NCBI RefSeq assembly: GCF_019204025.1
Contig: NZ_JAGSPB010000002.1
Span: 496,001-560,000 of the forward strand
DNA: 64,000 nt
Reading direction: 5' to 3'
Source of the DNA: Erythrobacter ani
GTDB lineage: Bacteria > Pseudomonadota > Alphaproteobacteria > Sphingomonadales > Sphingomonadaceae
The notes below the pieces were generated by a model. It saw only the letters and a list, made by a program, of their open reading frames with translations. It made no database searches and was not told the DNA's origin. The translations under genes and the position numbers were made by a program. Below, one piece after another: positions 1 to 9,176 of this stretch; position 1 is the stretch's first letter; every line of letters starts with the position of its first letter.

Positions 1-1608
1 GTCAATGCAGGCACTCAACTGGCGCAGATCGACAGCCTTTCGGGGATCGCATCGCCCGGCGTGATCGGCTCGTTCGTGCTGCTCGGCATTGCGCCCTGGA
101 TCGCCAAGGGCATCATCGGCATCATCAAGCGGCGTAAGGTGTATGCGGCCTTCACCAGGCCAAAGAGTTTCGACCGTAACCTCATCGTGATCGGGGCGGG
201 GTCTGCGGGGCTCGTATCCGCTTATATTGCTGCGCAGGTAAAGGCGAAGGTTACGCTCGTCGAAGCAAACGAGATGGGCGGCGATTGCCTCAACACGGGC
301 TGCGTCCCGTCCAAAGCGCTTATCAAGAGCGCGAAGGTTGCATCGACCATGCGGAATGCCGACAGATACGGATTGAGACCGGTCGAACCCGAAGTGCCGT
401 TCCGCGAAACAATTGCCCGCGTGATCGACATCATCAAGACCATCGAGCCGCATGACAGTGTGGAGCGGTATACCGATCTCGGAGTCGATGTGGTGAAGGG
501 ATACGCCACCATCATCGACCCCTGGACGGTCGAGATTGCGGGGAACGATGGTCAGTCGCAGCGTCTCACCGCACGCAGCATCATCATCGCCAGCGGCGCT
601 GAGCCAGTGGTCCCACCGATCGACGGGATCGAGGAAAGCGGCTACCTGACCAGCGAAACCATGTGGGATGCATTCGCGCAAATGGATGCTCCACCTGCGC
701 GCGTCGCTGTCCTCGGAGGCGGGCCGATCGGTTGCGAGATATCGCAGGCGCTGGCCCGGCTCGGATCGGATGTGTCTCAGGTCGAGATGGCTGACCGCGT
801 CCTCGGCAGAGAGGATGCAGAGGTATCGGAACTGGCCAAATCCGTGCTCGAAGGCGCAGGCGTGTCAGTCCTTACCGGTCACAAGGCTGTCCGCATTGAA
901 GGGAGCACGCTGATCGCCGAAGCGGACGGCAGCGAAAGCCCCATCCCGTTCGATACCCTGATCGTCGCCGTCGGGCGCAAGGCTCGGCTGAAGGGTTTCG
1001 GCCTGGAGGACATCGGAGTCGACACGGACAAGACTGTGAACACGGATGAGTTCCTGGCGACGAAATTCCCGAACATCTTCGCCGCCGGTGATGTGGCCGG
1101 GCCCTACCAGTTTACGCATACAGCCAGCCATCAGGCCTGGTTCGCCAGCGTCAATGCGCTGTTCGGCCAGTTCAAGAAATTCAAGGCCGATTACCGCGTC
1201 ATCCCGGCTGTGACCTTCCTCGATCCGGAATTCGCCCGCGTCGGACTGAATGAGACCGAGGCGAAGGAGCAGGGCACCGACTACGAAGTTACAACATACG
1301 GGCTCGACGATCTCGACCGGGCGATTACCGAGAGCGATACCAAGGGTTTCGTCAAGGTGCTGACGGTTCCAGGCAAGGATACGATCCTTGGTGCAACCAT
1401 CGTGGGAGCCCATGCCGGGGAATTGCTCGCCGAATACGTGCTCGCGATGAAGCACAAGCTCGGCTTGAACAAGATCCTTGGCACGATCCATTCCTACCCC
1501 ACCATGGCTGAGGCCAACAAGTTTGCTGCCGGCAACTGGAAGCGCGCGAACAAGCCCGAAAAGCTGCTGAAATGGGTCGAGAAATACCATTCCTGGCGGC
1601 GTGGATAG
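1..1608 (+). CDS. FAD-dependent pyridine nucleotide-disulfide oxidoreductase fused to a TVP38-type membrane domain (5' end outside window)
   Basis: The frame is open from base 1 to the stop at 1606-1608, so the start lies upstream; the GTG at 61 is only an internal codon. The first ~45 visible residues are hydrophobic and end in a basic stretch, resembling the C-terminal end of TVP38/TMEM64 (VTT) membrane domains. Next comes a mercuric reductase/lipoamide dehydrogenase-like enzyme: FAD fold motif IVIGAGSAGL, redox disulfide GGDCLNTGCVPSK, NAD fold motif VLGGGPIG, a second FAD motif with GDVAGP, and a C-terminal dimerisation domain (PTMAEANK). Such fusions are known in proteobacteria, but the substrate is not evident. 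It overlaps or abuts the next gene, so the two may be co-transcribed. Confidence 0.85.
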   Translation, partial: VNAGTQLAQIDSLSGIASPGVIGSFVLLGIAPWIAKGIIGIIKRRKVYAAFTRPKSFDRNLIVIGAGSAGLVSAYIAAQVKAKVTLVEANEMGGDCLNTGCVPSKALIKSAKVASTMRNADRYGLRPVEPEVPFRETIARVIDIIKTIEPHDSVERYTDLGVDVVKGYATIIDPWTVEIAGNDGQSQRLTARSIIIASGAEPVVPPIDGIEESGYLTSETMWDAFAQMDAPPARVAVLGGGPIGCEISQALARLGSDVSQVEMADRVLGREDAEVSELAKSVLEGAGVSVLTGHKAVRIEGSTLIAEADGSESPIPFDTLIVAVGRKARLKGFGLEDIGVDTDKTVNTDEFLATKFPNIFAAGDVAGPYQFTHTASHQAWFASVNALFGQFKKFKADYRVIPAVTFLDPEFARVGLNETEAKEQGTDYEVTTYGLDDLDRAITESDTKGFVKVLTVPGKDTILGATIVGAHAGELLAEYVLAMKHKLGLNKILGTIHSYPTMAEANKFAAGNWKRANKPEKLLKWVEKYHSWRRG

Positions 1609-2906
1609 CAGCCTTGGAACTGTTCGATCAGCTGCGCGGTATATTCGGCCTCGCCCTCCTGCTGCTAATCGCGTGGACGCTGAGCGAGGATCGCAGTGGG
1701 CGTCCAGGTTGGATCTGGATGGCAGGCGCGCTCGCGCTACAAGGCGTATTGGCGCTGGCTATCGTGCGCGTACCCTACATCTGGGACATCGTGACGCTCG
1801 CCAATGAAGGTGTCGCGGCGATCGAACGGGCGACGCTCGATGGATCGTCATACATGTTCGGGTATCTCGGCGGGGCGCCTCTCCCCTTCGAGCTGAAAGA
1901 GGGCGTCGATCCCCCGCTTATCATCGCGTTTCAGATATTGCCGCTGGTGATAGTGTTCAGCGCGCTTGCAGCGCTCCTGTGGCACTGGGGCGTCCTGCGC
2001 TGGCTTGTGAACGGCCTCTCTTTGCTGCTTCGCAAGTCGCTCGGAGTTAGCGGCGTGGTCGGCTTATCGGGCGGGGCGAACATGTTTCTGGGAGTGGTAG
2101 AAAGCCCGCTGGTCGTGCGGGCCTATTTCGCGCGGATGAGCCGCGCGGAACTGTTTCAGGTCATGGTGCTCGCAATGTCGACCATCAGCGGCGCGATCCT
2201 TATCCTTTATGCCACCACGTTGCGAGAGACGGTCGACGACGCTGTCGGGCACATGATCTCCGCGTCTCTCGTATCGCTCCCGGCAGCGCTGCTCATCGCA
2301 AAGCTGATGGTACCGGGAACGCCGGATGATGTCGCCACGGACACCGATAACTCCGACGACGAGCGCGGCGAGCCGGGGTTGAGATACGAAAGCAGCATCG
2401 ACGCAATAGTGAAGGGCACGATGGACGGAATGCAGCTGTTCCTCGCGGTCATCGCGGTCATCATCGTGGTGTTCGCACTGGTCTCTCTGACCGATCAAAT
2501 ACTCGCGCTCCTGCCGCTGGTGGGCGAGCAGCCGCTGACGCTCAAACGCATATTCGGCTGGATATTTGCTCCATTGATGTGGGCCATCGGCATCCCTTGG
2601 GCGGAAGCTCAGGCCGCGGGCGGAGTGATGGGGACGAAGGCCATCCTCAACGAATACGTGGCGTATCTGGAACTTGCAGCTCTGCCCGAAGGGACCTTCG
2701 CCCCGCGCAGCCTGCTGATCGTGACATATGCCTTGTGCGGGGTGGCCAATCTCGCGAGCGTAGGGCTGCTCGTCTCGACCATCGGTACGCTCTGCCCGGA
2801 GCGCCGTGCGGAGGCGGCTGGTCTCGGTATGAAGAGCTGGATCGCCGGCAATATCGCAACGGCGATGACGGGGGCATGGATCGGCCTCGTCACGATCGGA
2901 AGATAG
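1572..2906 (+). CDS. CNT-family (NupC-like) nucleoside:cation symporter
   Basis: This is a multi-pass inner-membrane protein of about 444 residues, typical for concentrative nucleoside transporters. Family signatures include the GGANMFLGVVESPLVVRAYF segment and GTKAILNEYVAYLEL, which matches the CNT pattern G-x-K-x3-NE-x3-Y. It should take up nucleosides using a H+ or Na+ gradient. The ATG at 1572 would overlap the upstream oxidoreductase by 37 bp, and an in-frame TTG at 1614, just after that gene's stop, is an alternative start. Substrate range cannot be read from the sequence. Confidence 0.88.
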   Translation: MGREIPFLAAWIAALELFDQLRGIFGLALLLLIAWTLSEDRSGRPGWIWMAGALALQGVLALAIVRVPYIWDIVTLANEGVAAIERATLDGSSYMFGYLGGAPLPFELKEGVDPPLIIAFQILPLVIVFSALAALLWHWGVLRWLVNGLSLLLRKSLGVSGVVGLSGGANMFLGVVESPLVVRAYFARMSRAELFQVMVLAMSTISGAILILYATTLRETVDDAVGHMISASLVSLPAALLIAKLMVPGTPDDVATDTDNSDDERGEPGLRYESSIDAIVKGTMDGMQLFLAVIAVIIVVFALVSLTDQILALLPLVGEQPLTLKRIFGWIFAPLMWAIGIPWAEAQAAGGVMGTKAILNEYVAYLELAALPEGTFAPRSLLIVTYALCGVANLASVGLLVSTIGTLCPERRAEAAGLGMKSWIAGNIATAMTGAWIGLVTIGR

Positions 2907-2918
2907 GGTTCGACGATA

Positions 2919-3524
2919 ATGCTCGATGCGAAGCTCAGACCGCTGATCGATCCCCCTTTGAACCGGATCGGCCATGCTCTGGCATCCGCGGGCATCAGCG
3001 CGAATATGCTGACATTCGCCGGTCTTGTGCTCGGCCTTTCAGGGGCGGCTGCGATTGCATTCGGGCATGTGTGGGCAGGCCTGGCGCTGATCATTGCCAA
3101 CAGGATATCCGACGGGCTCGATGGTGCGGTGGCACGGGTCAAAGGCCCGACCGACCTGGGAGGTTACTTCGATATCGTTGCGGATTTCGCGTTCTATGTG
3201 TCAATTCCGCTCGGCTTCGGAGTGCTGGCCGAGAGCAACACGCTGCCCGCATTGGTGCTGGTCGCCAGCTTCGTGCTAACCGGGGTAAGCTTCCTCGCCT
3301 TCGCCGTCATCGCGAGCAATCGGGGGGAAGAGACTGACGCACATGGAAAGAAGAGTTTTTTCTACTCGACTGGATTGGCCGAAGGCACCGAGACCATCGT
3401 GATCTTTATCGCGATGTGCGTGTTCCCCGGATGGTTCGCAGTGCTTGCCTACGGATATGCCGCGCTGTGCGTACTGACGGTGATCCAGCGCAGCGCGCTT
3501 GCGATCATCCAATTCAGCGACTGA
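2919..3524 (+). CDS. CDP-alcohol phosphatidyltransferase family membrane protein
   Basis: The 201-residue polytopic protein carries the family's catalytic motif, D-G-x2-D-G-A-x-A-R-x8-G-x3-D-x3-D, visible as SDGLDGAVARVKGP followed by DLGGYFDIVADF (about residues 65-90). Members transfer a phosphatidyl group from CDP-diacylglycerol, or a related donor, to an alcohol acceptor in the membrane. The acceptor (glycerol-phosphate, inositol, serine or other) cannot be assigned. It follows the nucleoside transporter by 12 bp on the same strand, so it is probably co-transcribed. It converges with the DUF1499 gene, whose stop is 4 bp away. Confidence 0.88.
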   Translation: MLDAKLRPLIDPPLNRIGHALASAGISANMLTFAGLVLGLSGAAAIAFGHVWAGLALIIANRISDGLDGAVARVKGPTDLGGYFDIVADFAFYVSIPLGFGVLAESNTLPALVLVASFVLTGVSFLAFAVIASNRGEETDAHGKKSFFYSTGLAEGTETIVIFIAMCVFPGWFAVLAYGYAALCVLTVIQRSALAIIQFSD

Positions 3525-3528
3525 TGTT

Positions 3529-4323
3529 TCAGCGCTGGCCGATCTGATTGGACACTCGCTCTCGCAGTTCGGCGATCCGGGCTGCATTGGCACCCAGGTC
3601 GCTTCGCCCGACCCGGCTGACTGAGCGGAAATCGATCTGGTTTTCTCCGATACGGGCGACGACATCGTCCTTGAAACCGAACCAGAAGGTCTCGGCCACG
3701 CCTTCGACCCGCCCGGTATCGGCATCAGTGCGTATGTCGGTAAAGCCCAGATTGCCCATTGCCGCCGCGACAGCAGCAATCGCATCGGCCTTGCTCGCTC
3801 CGCCAAGCGGAAGTGGCGCGAGATCCGCATAAGTCTCATTGATGATCTGCGCGTGCGATTTGATCGCGAGCTCGGGCGCCGCACCGCTATACATCTCCAG
3901 ATCGCCCAACGGCGTCTGGTAATCGCTAAGGGGATTTGCGCCGAACGCTTCGCGATCTTGCATTGTTGCAGCCGAAAACTCGGGAGGGTTCGATGTATCG
4001 GTCGCAATGTCGTGGATCGGATTTTCTTCAGCCGTCGATCCGGTCGTCGCGAGCATGGCGAAGATTGCAGCAGGCACGGCAATCCCGAATGCGGGGAGCA
4101 GCCAGCCTTTGCGGGGTTTCTTCACCACGGCAAGGATCAGCGCGATCAGGGATATGATGGCGGTCAGGCCGAGCAGAATGGGGCCGCCGTCCCTGATCAG
4201 AGTACCCAAGCTGAATTGCCAGCTCCACAGACCGAATTTCGTCCCCAGTGCCGCCACCATGAAATAGATGGGCACAATTACGATCAGCGCAGCGATCAGC
4301 CTATTTAGCGATAGTTTTTTCAT
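3529..4323 (-). CDS. DUF1499 domain membrane protein
   Basis: 264 residues. The N-terminal third has three hydrophobic segments (about residues 8-28, 45-68 and 75-95) separated by a basic KKPRKG loop. The C-terminal part is a DUF1499 domain, recognisable by ENPIHDIATDTSNPP and the terminal FRSVSRVGRSDLGANAARI signature. The domain has no established biochemical role that I can state. It stands alone, convergent with the phosphatidyltransferase and divergent from the copper protein gene. Confidence 0.85.
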   Translation of the reverse strand: MKKLSLNRLIAALIVIVPIYFMVAALGTKFGLWSWQFSLGTLIRDGGPILLGLTAIISLIALILAVVKKPRKGWLLPAFGIAVPAAIFAMLATTGSTAEENPIHDIATDTSNPPEFSAATMQDREAFGANPLSDYQTPLGDLEMYSGAAPELAIKSHAQIINETYADLAPLPLGGASKADAIAAVAAAMGNLGFTDIRTDADTGRVEGVAETFWFGFKDDVVARIGENQIDFRSVSRVGRSDLGANAARIAELRERVSNQIGQR

Positions 4324-4572
4324 GGGGCCTGTTTAGCGAGCGGGCAGCGGTTGGCAATGATCGAACTTTTATGCAAGAACTTGGCGTAGGGTAGCGGTCG
4401 CCCGCAGGAGAGGAACTTTATTGGGAAACTGAATGCTGCTCGTGCGTTGAGGTCACGCGGAAGGGACGGACTGCGCGAGAGAAAAACCGTGCCACTCCAC
4501 GAATTTACTGCCGCAAGAACTGGTTTATGCCTGCCCTCGTGCAGGTTTGAAGTCATAAAGAGGAAGACAGAC

Positions 4573-5166
4573 ATGAAGCGTACTACCCTGATGAGCGCGA
4601 TCGCGCTGGCAAGTCTTGTGACGGTTTCGGCCTGTGGCGGCCGTACCGACGGAGAAACCGCACCAGCTGAAGAAACCGCTGCAGCACCGGCCGAAGTGGA
4701 AGCGGCAGCGCCAGCAACGGCAGCTGCTCCGACCGAGCCAGAAGTGGAAGCGAACGGCACGGTCATCGACATCAACATGTATACGCGCGACCCCGACGAT
4801 TCGAGCGGTCTGCAGGTGTTCAAACCCCGCCTGATCACGGCGCAGGTCGGTGACACGGTCCGTTTCATCCCGACCGACCCGACCCACCAGTCGTCCTCGA
4901 TCGACGGCATGATTCCCGAAGGCGCACGCGGTTGGGAAGGCGAGATCAACCAAGAAGTTTCCTACGTCCTGCCGATACCGGGCATCTACGGTTACCAGTG
5001 CATCCCGCACTACGCAGCCGGCATGATCGGTATGATCATTGTCGAGGGCGACGGGATGACCGACAATCTCGATTCCGCGAAAGCCGTGAGCCATCCTGGT
5101 CTTGCTGGACGTGAATTCAACGAGATTTTCGAGCAGGCCGAATCCGAAGGCATGCTCGGCGGCTAA
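4573..5166 (+). CDS. Lipid-anchored pseudoazurin-like type 1 copper protein
   Basis: The start at 4573 is chosen because an AAGAGGAAG ribosome site lies about 7 bp upstream and the product begins with a lipoprotein signal (lipobox VSAC, Cys 21); the frame extends further upstream without support. Residues 22-60 are an Ala/Glu/Pro-rich tether, followed by a cupredoxin domain. Copper ligands are visible: a His in TDPTHQSS, then Cys-x2-His in YQCIPHYAAGM with Met as axial ligand, the Cys-His-Met spacing of pseudoazurins. It should be a membrane-tethered periplasmic electron carrier. It lies one gene from the PGC edge, and its partner is unknown. Confidence 0.9.
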   Translation: MKRTTLMSAIALASLVTVSACGGRTDGETAPAEETAAAPAEVEAAAPATAAAPTEPEVEANGTVIDINMYTRDPDDSSGLQVFKPRLITAQVGDTVRFIPTDPTHQSSSIDGMIPEGARGWEGEINQEVSYVLPIPGIYGYQCIPHYAAGMIGMIIVEGDGMTDNLDSAKAVSHPGLAGREFNEIFEQAESEGMLGG

Positions 5167-5198
5167 GTCTTTCGACTTTAGCGGCTTAGGCCAAACAG

Positions 5199-5234
5199 AA
5201 AGGGCGGCGTGGGAATTCCACGCCGCCCTTTTCT
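5199..5234. terminator. Bidirectional rho-independent terminator between the copper protein gene and hemA
   Basis: A near-perfect inverted repeat with arms AAAGGGCGGCGTGG and CCACGCCGCCCTTTT surrounds the 4-base loop GAATT-like centre. It has A/T tails on both sides, so it can stop plus-strand transcripts from the copper protein gene and minus-strand transcripts from hemA. Confidence 0.85.
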
Positions 5235-5277
5235 ATTGCCGAAATGTCGGATTTGACGCGGTGTTAGGTTCGCATGA

Positions 5278-6498
5278 TCAGGCGGCTGTCGCCATGCGGG
5301 CCAACTCGCATTGCGACCAGATCTCGCTTAATGCAGTGATCAGGGCATCGATATCACCATCGCTGTGCACGGGCGAGGGTGTCAACCGCAGCCGCTCCGT
5401 CCCGACCGGGACGGTGGGGTAATTGATCGGCTGCACATAAATGCCGTGATTATCCATCAGCCAGTCGCTGATGCGTTTACACTTGTGCGCATCGCCGACC
5501 ATCACAGGAATGATGTGGCTGGGATTGTCGAGATGAGGGATGCCCATGATATCGAGCTTGCGGCGCACCTGGCGCACCCGGTCTTTTTGCGCGTCGCGTT
5601 CCTCGTCGCTGGCCTTGAGATGACGAATGCTCGCGGCGGCACCGGCTGCGACGGCGGGGGGCAGGGCGGTCGAAAAGATGAATCCGCTCGCGAAGCTGCG
5701 GACGAAATCGACGAGGTTGCTGCTGGCCGCGATATAACCGCCCATCACGCCGAATGCTTTGCCCAATGTTCCCTCGATCACGGTGATCCGGTCCATCAGG
5801 CCTTCGCGCTCGGCAATGCCGCCGCCGCGCGGGCCATACAGGCCGACGGCATGCACTTCATCGATGTAGCTCATCGCTCCATGTTTCTCGCATACGTCGA
5901 GTATCTCGGCGATCGGGGCAATATCCCCGTCCATCGAGTACACGCTTTCGAACGCGACAAGTTTTGGCACTTCTGGTCCGAATTCGGACAGCATCCGATC
6001 GAGATCCTCCGGATCGTTGTGTTTCCAGATCTTGTAAGGCGCGCGGCTGTGGCGAATTCCTTCGATCATGGAGGCATGGTTGAGAGCGTCCGAGAACACC
6101 ACGCATCCGGGGATTTTGGAAGCGAGCGTGCCGAGGCCAGCCCAGTTAGAGACGTAGCCCGACGTGAACAGCAGAGCGGCTTCCTTGCCATGAAGGTCGG
6201 CAAGCTCGGCCTCAAGCTCGACATGGTAATGATTGGTACCCGAAATGTTGCGCGTGCCGCCAGCACCGGCACCGCATTCATCCAGGCAATCATGCATCGC
6301 CTCGATCACTGTCGGGTGCTGCCCCATGCCGAGATAATCATTGGAGCACCAAACCGTGACAGCCTGCGTACCCTCTTCGACGAAGCGCGTCGCATGCGGA
6401 AACTTGCCGCGATGCCGCTTGATATCGGTGAAGACGCGGTAGCGTCCCTCTTCGCGCACGCCGTCCAGCTCGCTTGCGAAATACGCTTCGTAATCCAT
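5278..6498 (-). CDS. hemA: 5-aminolevulinate synthase
   Basis: Pyridoxal-phosphate enzyme condensing glycine and succinyl-CoA to 5-aminolevulinate, the alphaproteobacterial (C4) entry to tetrapyrroles. The 406-residue chain has the class II aminotransferase fold; the cofactor Lys is in [13 protein letters not shown] (residue 247) and the preceding Asp in [10 protein letters not shown] start at 6498 because AGAGGGAA lies 7 bp upstream; an ATG at 6519 gives a 7-residue longer product without a ribosome site. It is the last gene of the long minus-strand PGC operon, 23 bp after puhE, so its supply of precursor can be co-expressed with bacteriochlorophyll enzymes. Confidence 0.96.
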   Translation of the reverse strand: MDYEAYFASELDGVREEGRYRVFTDIKRHRGKFPHATRFVEEGTQAVTVWCSNDYLGMGQHPTVIEAMHDCLDECGAGAGGTRNISGTNHYHVELEAELADLHGKEAALLFTSGYVSNWAGLGTLASKIPGCVVFSDALNHASMIEGIRHSRAPYKIWKHNDPEDLDRMLSEFGPEVPKLVAFESVYSMDGDIAPIAEILDVCEKHGAMSYIDEVHAVGLYGPRGGGIAEREGLMDRITVIEGTLGKAFGVMGGYIAASSNLVDFVRSFASGFIFSTALPPAVAAGAAASIRHLKASDEERDAQKDRVRQVRRKLDIMGIPHLDNPSHIIPVMVGDAHKCKRISDWLMDNHGIYVQPINYPTVPVGTERLRLTPSPVHSDGDIDALITALSEIWSQCELARMATAA

Positions 6499-6521
6499 CG
6501 GATTTCCCTCTGCTTGCATTC

Positions 6522-7325
6522 TTATAACCCCAGATCCGGTTTTGACCGATTACTTGTGGTCCGGCTTGGCAGAGCCCAGCCCCACAGCATTCCGTCCCTA
6601 AACGGAAGCGCGAGAAACATGTGCTCGAGCACTCCCAGAAAACACAAAGTCGTGAGCAGGCTTGCCCCGACCATTTCCGCACTGCCGACCGGGGCGGCAA
6701 GCGCGAGCGAACCGAACCAGGCGCCAACAGCGGTGATGGCCAGAATTGAGCCGGCGAGCAGCGCCGTCATGCGGTTCCGGCCGAAATACGTTTTGAGATA
6801 GGCGAGGTGCAGCGGGAGCATTTCTGCGGTCGAGTTGGGTACGCCCACGAACATATTGATCTTCGCCGTAAGTCTCAGCGCAAAGAGCAACACGAATACC
6901 GTCGCTCCGATCTGGTTGGGTGCATTCCACGATAGCGAAATCAGCAGGAGCGCGGTCAATGCCAGTGCGACCTCGTGATGGATCACTGTTGCGCTGGCCT
7001 GCGCAAAACGCCGCGCACCGCGAAGGCTTGCATCGGCGGCCACGCGGCGCGGACCGGCAGCCGCGCCGGTGAGGAAGCCGATTTCATGCCAGCCCCACAC
7101 CATCAGCGCACCGACGAATGCGAGGTATACCGCCCAAAGCTCCGCCGACTGCGAAGCGATTAGGATCGTGATGAGCCCGGCAATGCCGCATGCTCCGCCG
7201 ATCATGAGACTGCGAGAAAATGTCGCGCGCTCGCGGTTGTCGGCCCAGGCAATGAGCCCGGTTGCGACAAACCAGATCGCTACCGTCACGATGAACGGAA
7301 CAATATGGCCGCTCCAGCTTACCAT
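6522..7325 (-). CDS. puhE: Photosynthetic complex assembly protein PuhE
   Basis: 267-residue membrane protein with roughly seven hydrophobic segments, matching the PuhE (alphaproteobacterial photosynthetic complex assembly protein 2) family, with conserved HEIGFLTG and the [10 protein letters not shown] stretch. PuhE is known only from PGCs and influences reaction centre/LH1 assembly or bacteriochlorophyll supply; its mechanism is unresolved. The ATG lies inside the 3' end of acsF (7-bp overlap), indicating translational coupling. hemA follows. Confidence 0.93.
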   Translation of the reverse strand: MVSWSGHIVPFIVTVAIWFVATGLIAWADNRERATFSRSLMIGGACGIAGLITILIASQSAELWAVYLAFVGALMVWGWHEIGFLTGAAAGPRRVAADASLRGARRFAQASATVIHHEVALALTALLLISLSWNAPNQIGATVFVLLFALRLTAKINMFVGVPNSTAEMLPLHLAYLKTYFGRNRMTALLAGSILAITAVGAWFGSLALAAPVGSAEMVGASLLTTLCFLGVLEHMFLALPFRDGMLWGWALPSRTTSNRSKPDLGL

Positions 7326-8380
7326 GCAGGCTGCAGCCGGATCGATTGCGGGAGGGTGTTCGGCTTGGTGCGCTGGAAGTACATCTTTGCAAAATTCCAG
7401 CCTGCGCCAACCGTCCCGCTGACGCGTTTTGCGAGGCCGCCAATGCCGCCCTGCTCCTTGCCAGCCTCGATCCGCAGAGCTGCCTGGCGCAGCGCCTCCA
7501 TATTCGCGCGGAAGGCGGGATTGTCTATGTCGAGTTCGACCGGGAAGACCTGGCGGCTGATCTGGTTGCAGACCTTGAACACCTCATAGTCATATTCGGT
7601 TGGGTCGACGCCCAGCGCCCTGTGGAAAACCGGGCGGGCATGGTCGCGCACATACATCGTCGCGTACACCGAAAGCAGGAAGAACCGGATCCACAACTTG
7701 TTGTGGCCTTTTAGCAGCTGCGGATCGGCACGCATCAGCATCGCGAACGCTTCGCCGTGGCGGAACTCGTCGTTGCACCATTCCTCGAACCAGTCGAAGA
7801 TCGGGTGGAATCTGTGCTGCGGATTGGCGGCGAGGTGCCGATAGATCGTGATGTAACGGGCGTAACCGATCTTTTCGGAGAGATAGACCGCATACCAGAT
7901 GAATTTCGGTTTGAAGTAGGTGTACTTCTTTGTCTTCGTCAGGAATCCAAGATCGACACCGATCCCTGCGTCCTTGAGCGATTCATTGATGAAGCCTGCA
8001 TGCCTGCTCTCATCCCGGGCCAGCAGTTTGAACAACTGTTTCACGTCGGGGTTCTTCGTGCGACGGGCGATCTCGGCGTACAGCACGCAGCCCGAAAATT
8101 CCGATGTCATGGAGCTGACCAGAAAATCGGTGAACTCGGCACGCAATTCCGGCTCGAGGTTTTCTATGATTCCGGCGAAGCTGTCATTGTGTTTGAAGTG
8201 CGTTTTGTTCGGATCGCCTTTCATATCGGCGATAAGCTGGTCCCATTCCTCACGCACCAGCGACACATCGATCGCGTCGAGCGCATCGAAATCGGTGGTG
8301 TAGAAACGCGGTGTGAGGATGGTGTCCTGGGTCGCAATCTCCATCGCGTCTTCGCTGGTCATTGGAGCGTGAGCGTTCAT
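7319..8380 (-). CDS. acsF: Aerobic Mg-protoporphyrin IX monomethyl ester oxidative cyclase
   Basis: 353-residue diiron oxygenase that forms the isocyclic E ring of protochlorophyllide using O2. Diiron ligands fall in helices containing DESRHAGFI and [13 protein letters not shown] (two E/D-x-x-H motifs), plus an upstream Glu-rich helix near [15 protein letters not shown] strong GGAGGATCAA site precedes the ATG, and its ATGA overlaps the stop of the upstream small gene. No oxygen-independent cyclase (bchE) was found in the window, consistent with strictly aerobic pigment synthesis. Confidence 0.97.
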   Translation of the reverse strand: MNAHAPMTSEDAMEIATQDTILTPRFYTTDFDALDAIDVSLVREEWDQLIADMKGDPNKTHFKHNDSFAGIIENLEPELRAEFTDFLVSSMTSEFSGCVLYAEIARRTKNPDVKQLFKLLARDESRHAGFINESLKDAGIGVDLGFLTKTKKYTYFKPKFIWYAVYLSEKIGYARYITIYRHLAANPQHRFHPIFDWFEEWCNDEFRHGEAFAMLMRADPQLLKGHNKLWIRFFLLSVYATMYVRDHARPVFHRALGVDPTEYDYEVFKVCNQISRQVFPVELDIDNPAFRANMEALRQAALRIEAGKEQGGIGGLAKRVSGTVGAGWNFAKMYFQRTKPNTLPQSIRLQPAW

Positions 8381-8694
8381 TTGATCCTCCCTGGATTGAA
8401 GCTGACTTCGTACAATTCCTTGAGATCGAAATACGCGGCCAGCCTGGTCATGGCGCGCTCCACTGGTCCGGCGCGCGTCACCGTCGCTGCACGTTCGAAC
8501 ACGGCGCTGTGACCAAAAGGAATGGTGATCGGATCGCCATGGACGCGGACCTTGTCACCGGGCTGCAATTCAACCTCGCCGTCGAGCTCGACATGCGCGT
8601 GGAAATGTTCCGAGCTTTGCTCGACTGAAATGGTGCAGGGCGTGTCGAACCGCCTTGCCCGTGCTGTGGATGTTTGAGTGGCGCCGGATCCCAT
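8377..8694 (-). CDS. Conserved small PGC protein between puhC and acsF, function unknown
   Basis: 105-residue soluble-looking protein without signal peptide or membrane segment. It starts at the ATG at 8694 sharing one base with the puhC stop (TGATG), and ends in an ATGA overlap with acsF, so it is translationally coupled on both sides. The middle is beta-rich ([20 protein letters not shown]), suggesting a small barrel, and the C-terminus is [12 protein letters not shown] gene of this size at this position occurs in other alphaproteobacterial PGCs, to my knowledge without assigned function. Its placement suggests a role in complex assembly or the cyclase step, but that is inference. Confidence 0.85.
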   Translation of the reverse strand: MGSGATQTSTARARRFDTPCTISVEQSSEHFHAHVELDGEVELQPGDKVRVHGDPITIPFGHSAVFERAATVTRAGPVERAMTRLAAYFDLKELYEVSFNPGRIK

Positions 8695-9176
8695 CAACGC
8701 ATCTCCTCTTTGAGCATGGCGGCAAACACCGCCCGGTTGTCCGACCCGAATGAGGCCAGTTCGACGCTTTCACCCGTCGTGCTGTCGCGCAGGGAAAGCG
8801 ATCCGTCAGTCCATCGAACAAGGTCGAAGGGAGTTGCGGAGCCGATGCCCCTGATGCGGCGCTCATGCACGAGGCTGCGCAGGCTCGAACGTACGAAACC
8901 GCCATGGCCGACCCCGAAACGCGCCACTTCCTCGCCGCTCATCGCATCCTCGACCCGGACCGACCCGTCGGCCTCGTCGTAGAATTTGAGGCTGCGGGTT
9001 TCGGCAGATGTGATGCCTTCCTGAGCGCGCACGTCATTCGCGACAGCTGTACGATCGACGAAGCCGAGGCTGACCGCCGCAGTCAGCACCAGGCAGAACG
9101 CCGCCACGCTGCCCATCATGATGAGTGGCAGTTTATGGACGGTGATTTCGTCTTCTTCGTACTCGCGGACGATCAT
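8694..9176 (-). CDS. puhC: Photosynthetic complex assembly protein PuhC
   Basis: 160 residues with one N-terminal membrane anchor (about residues 15-38) and a periplasmic domain, as in PuhC, which promotes reaction centre-LH1 assembly. Recognisable features are the LKFYDEADGSVRVEDA strand pattern and the GGFVRSSLRSLVHERR block, typical of the family. ATGA overlap with puhB upstream and TGATG overlap with the small gene downstream place it in a tightly coupled puhA-puhB-puhC-orf-acsF-puhE array. Confidence 0.93.
   Translation of the reverse strand: MIVREYEEDEITVHKLPLIMMGSVAAFCLVLTAAVSLGFVDRTAVANDVRAQEGITSAETRSLKFYDEADGSVRVEDAMSGEEVARFGVGHGGFVRSSLRSLVHERRIRGIGSATPFDLVRWTDGSLSLRDSTTGESVELASFGSDNRAVFAAMLKEEMR

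Noticed and set aside
5365-6801. 478-codon plus-strand frame opposite hemA and puhE
   Set aside because: It lies antisense to two clearly conserved genes and its His/Asp/Arg-rich translation is typical of GC-rich antisense frames.
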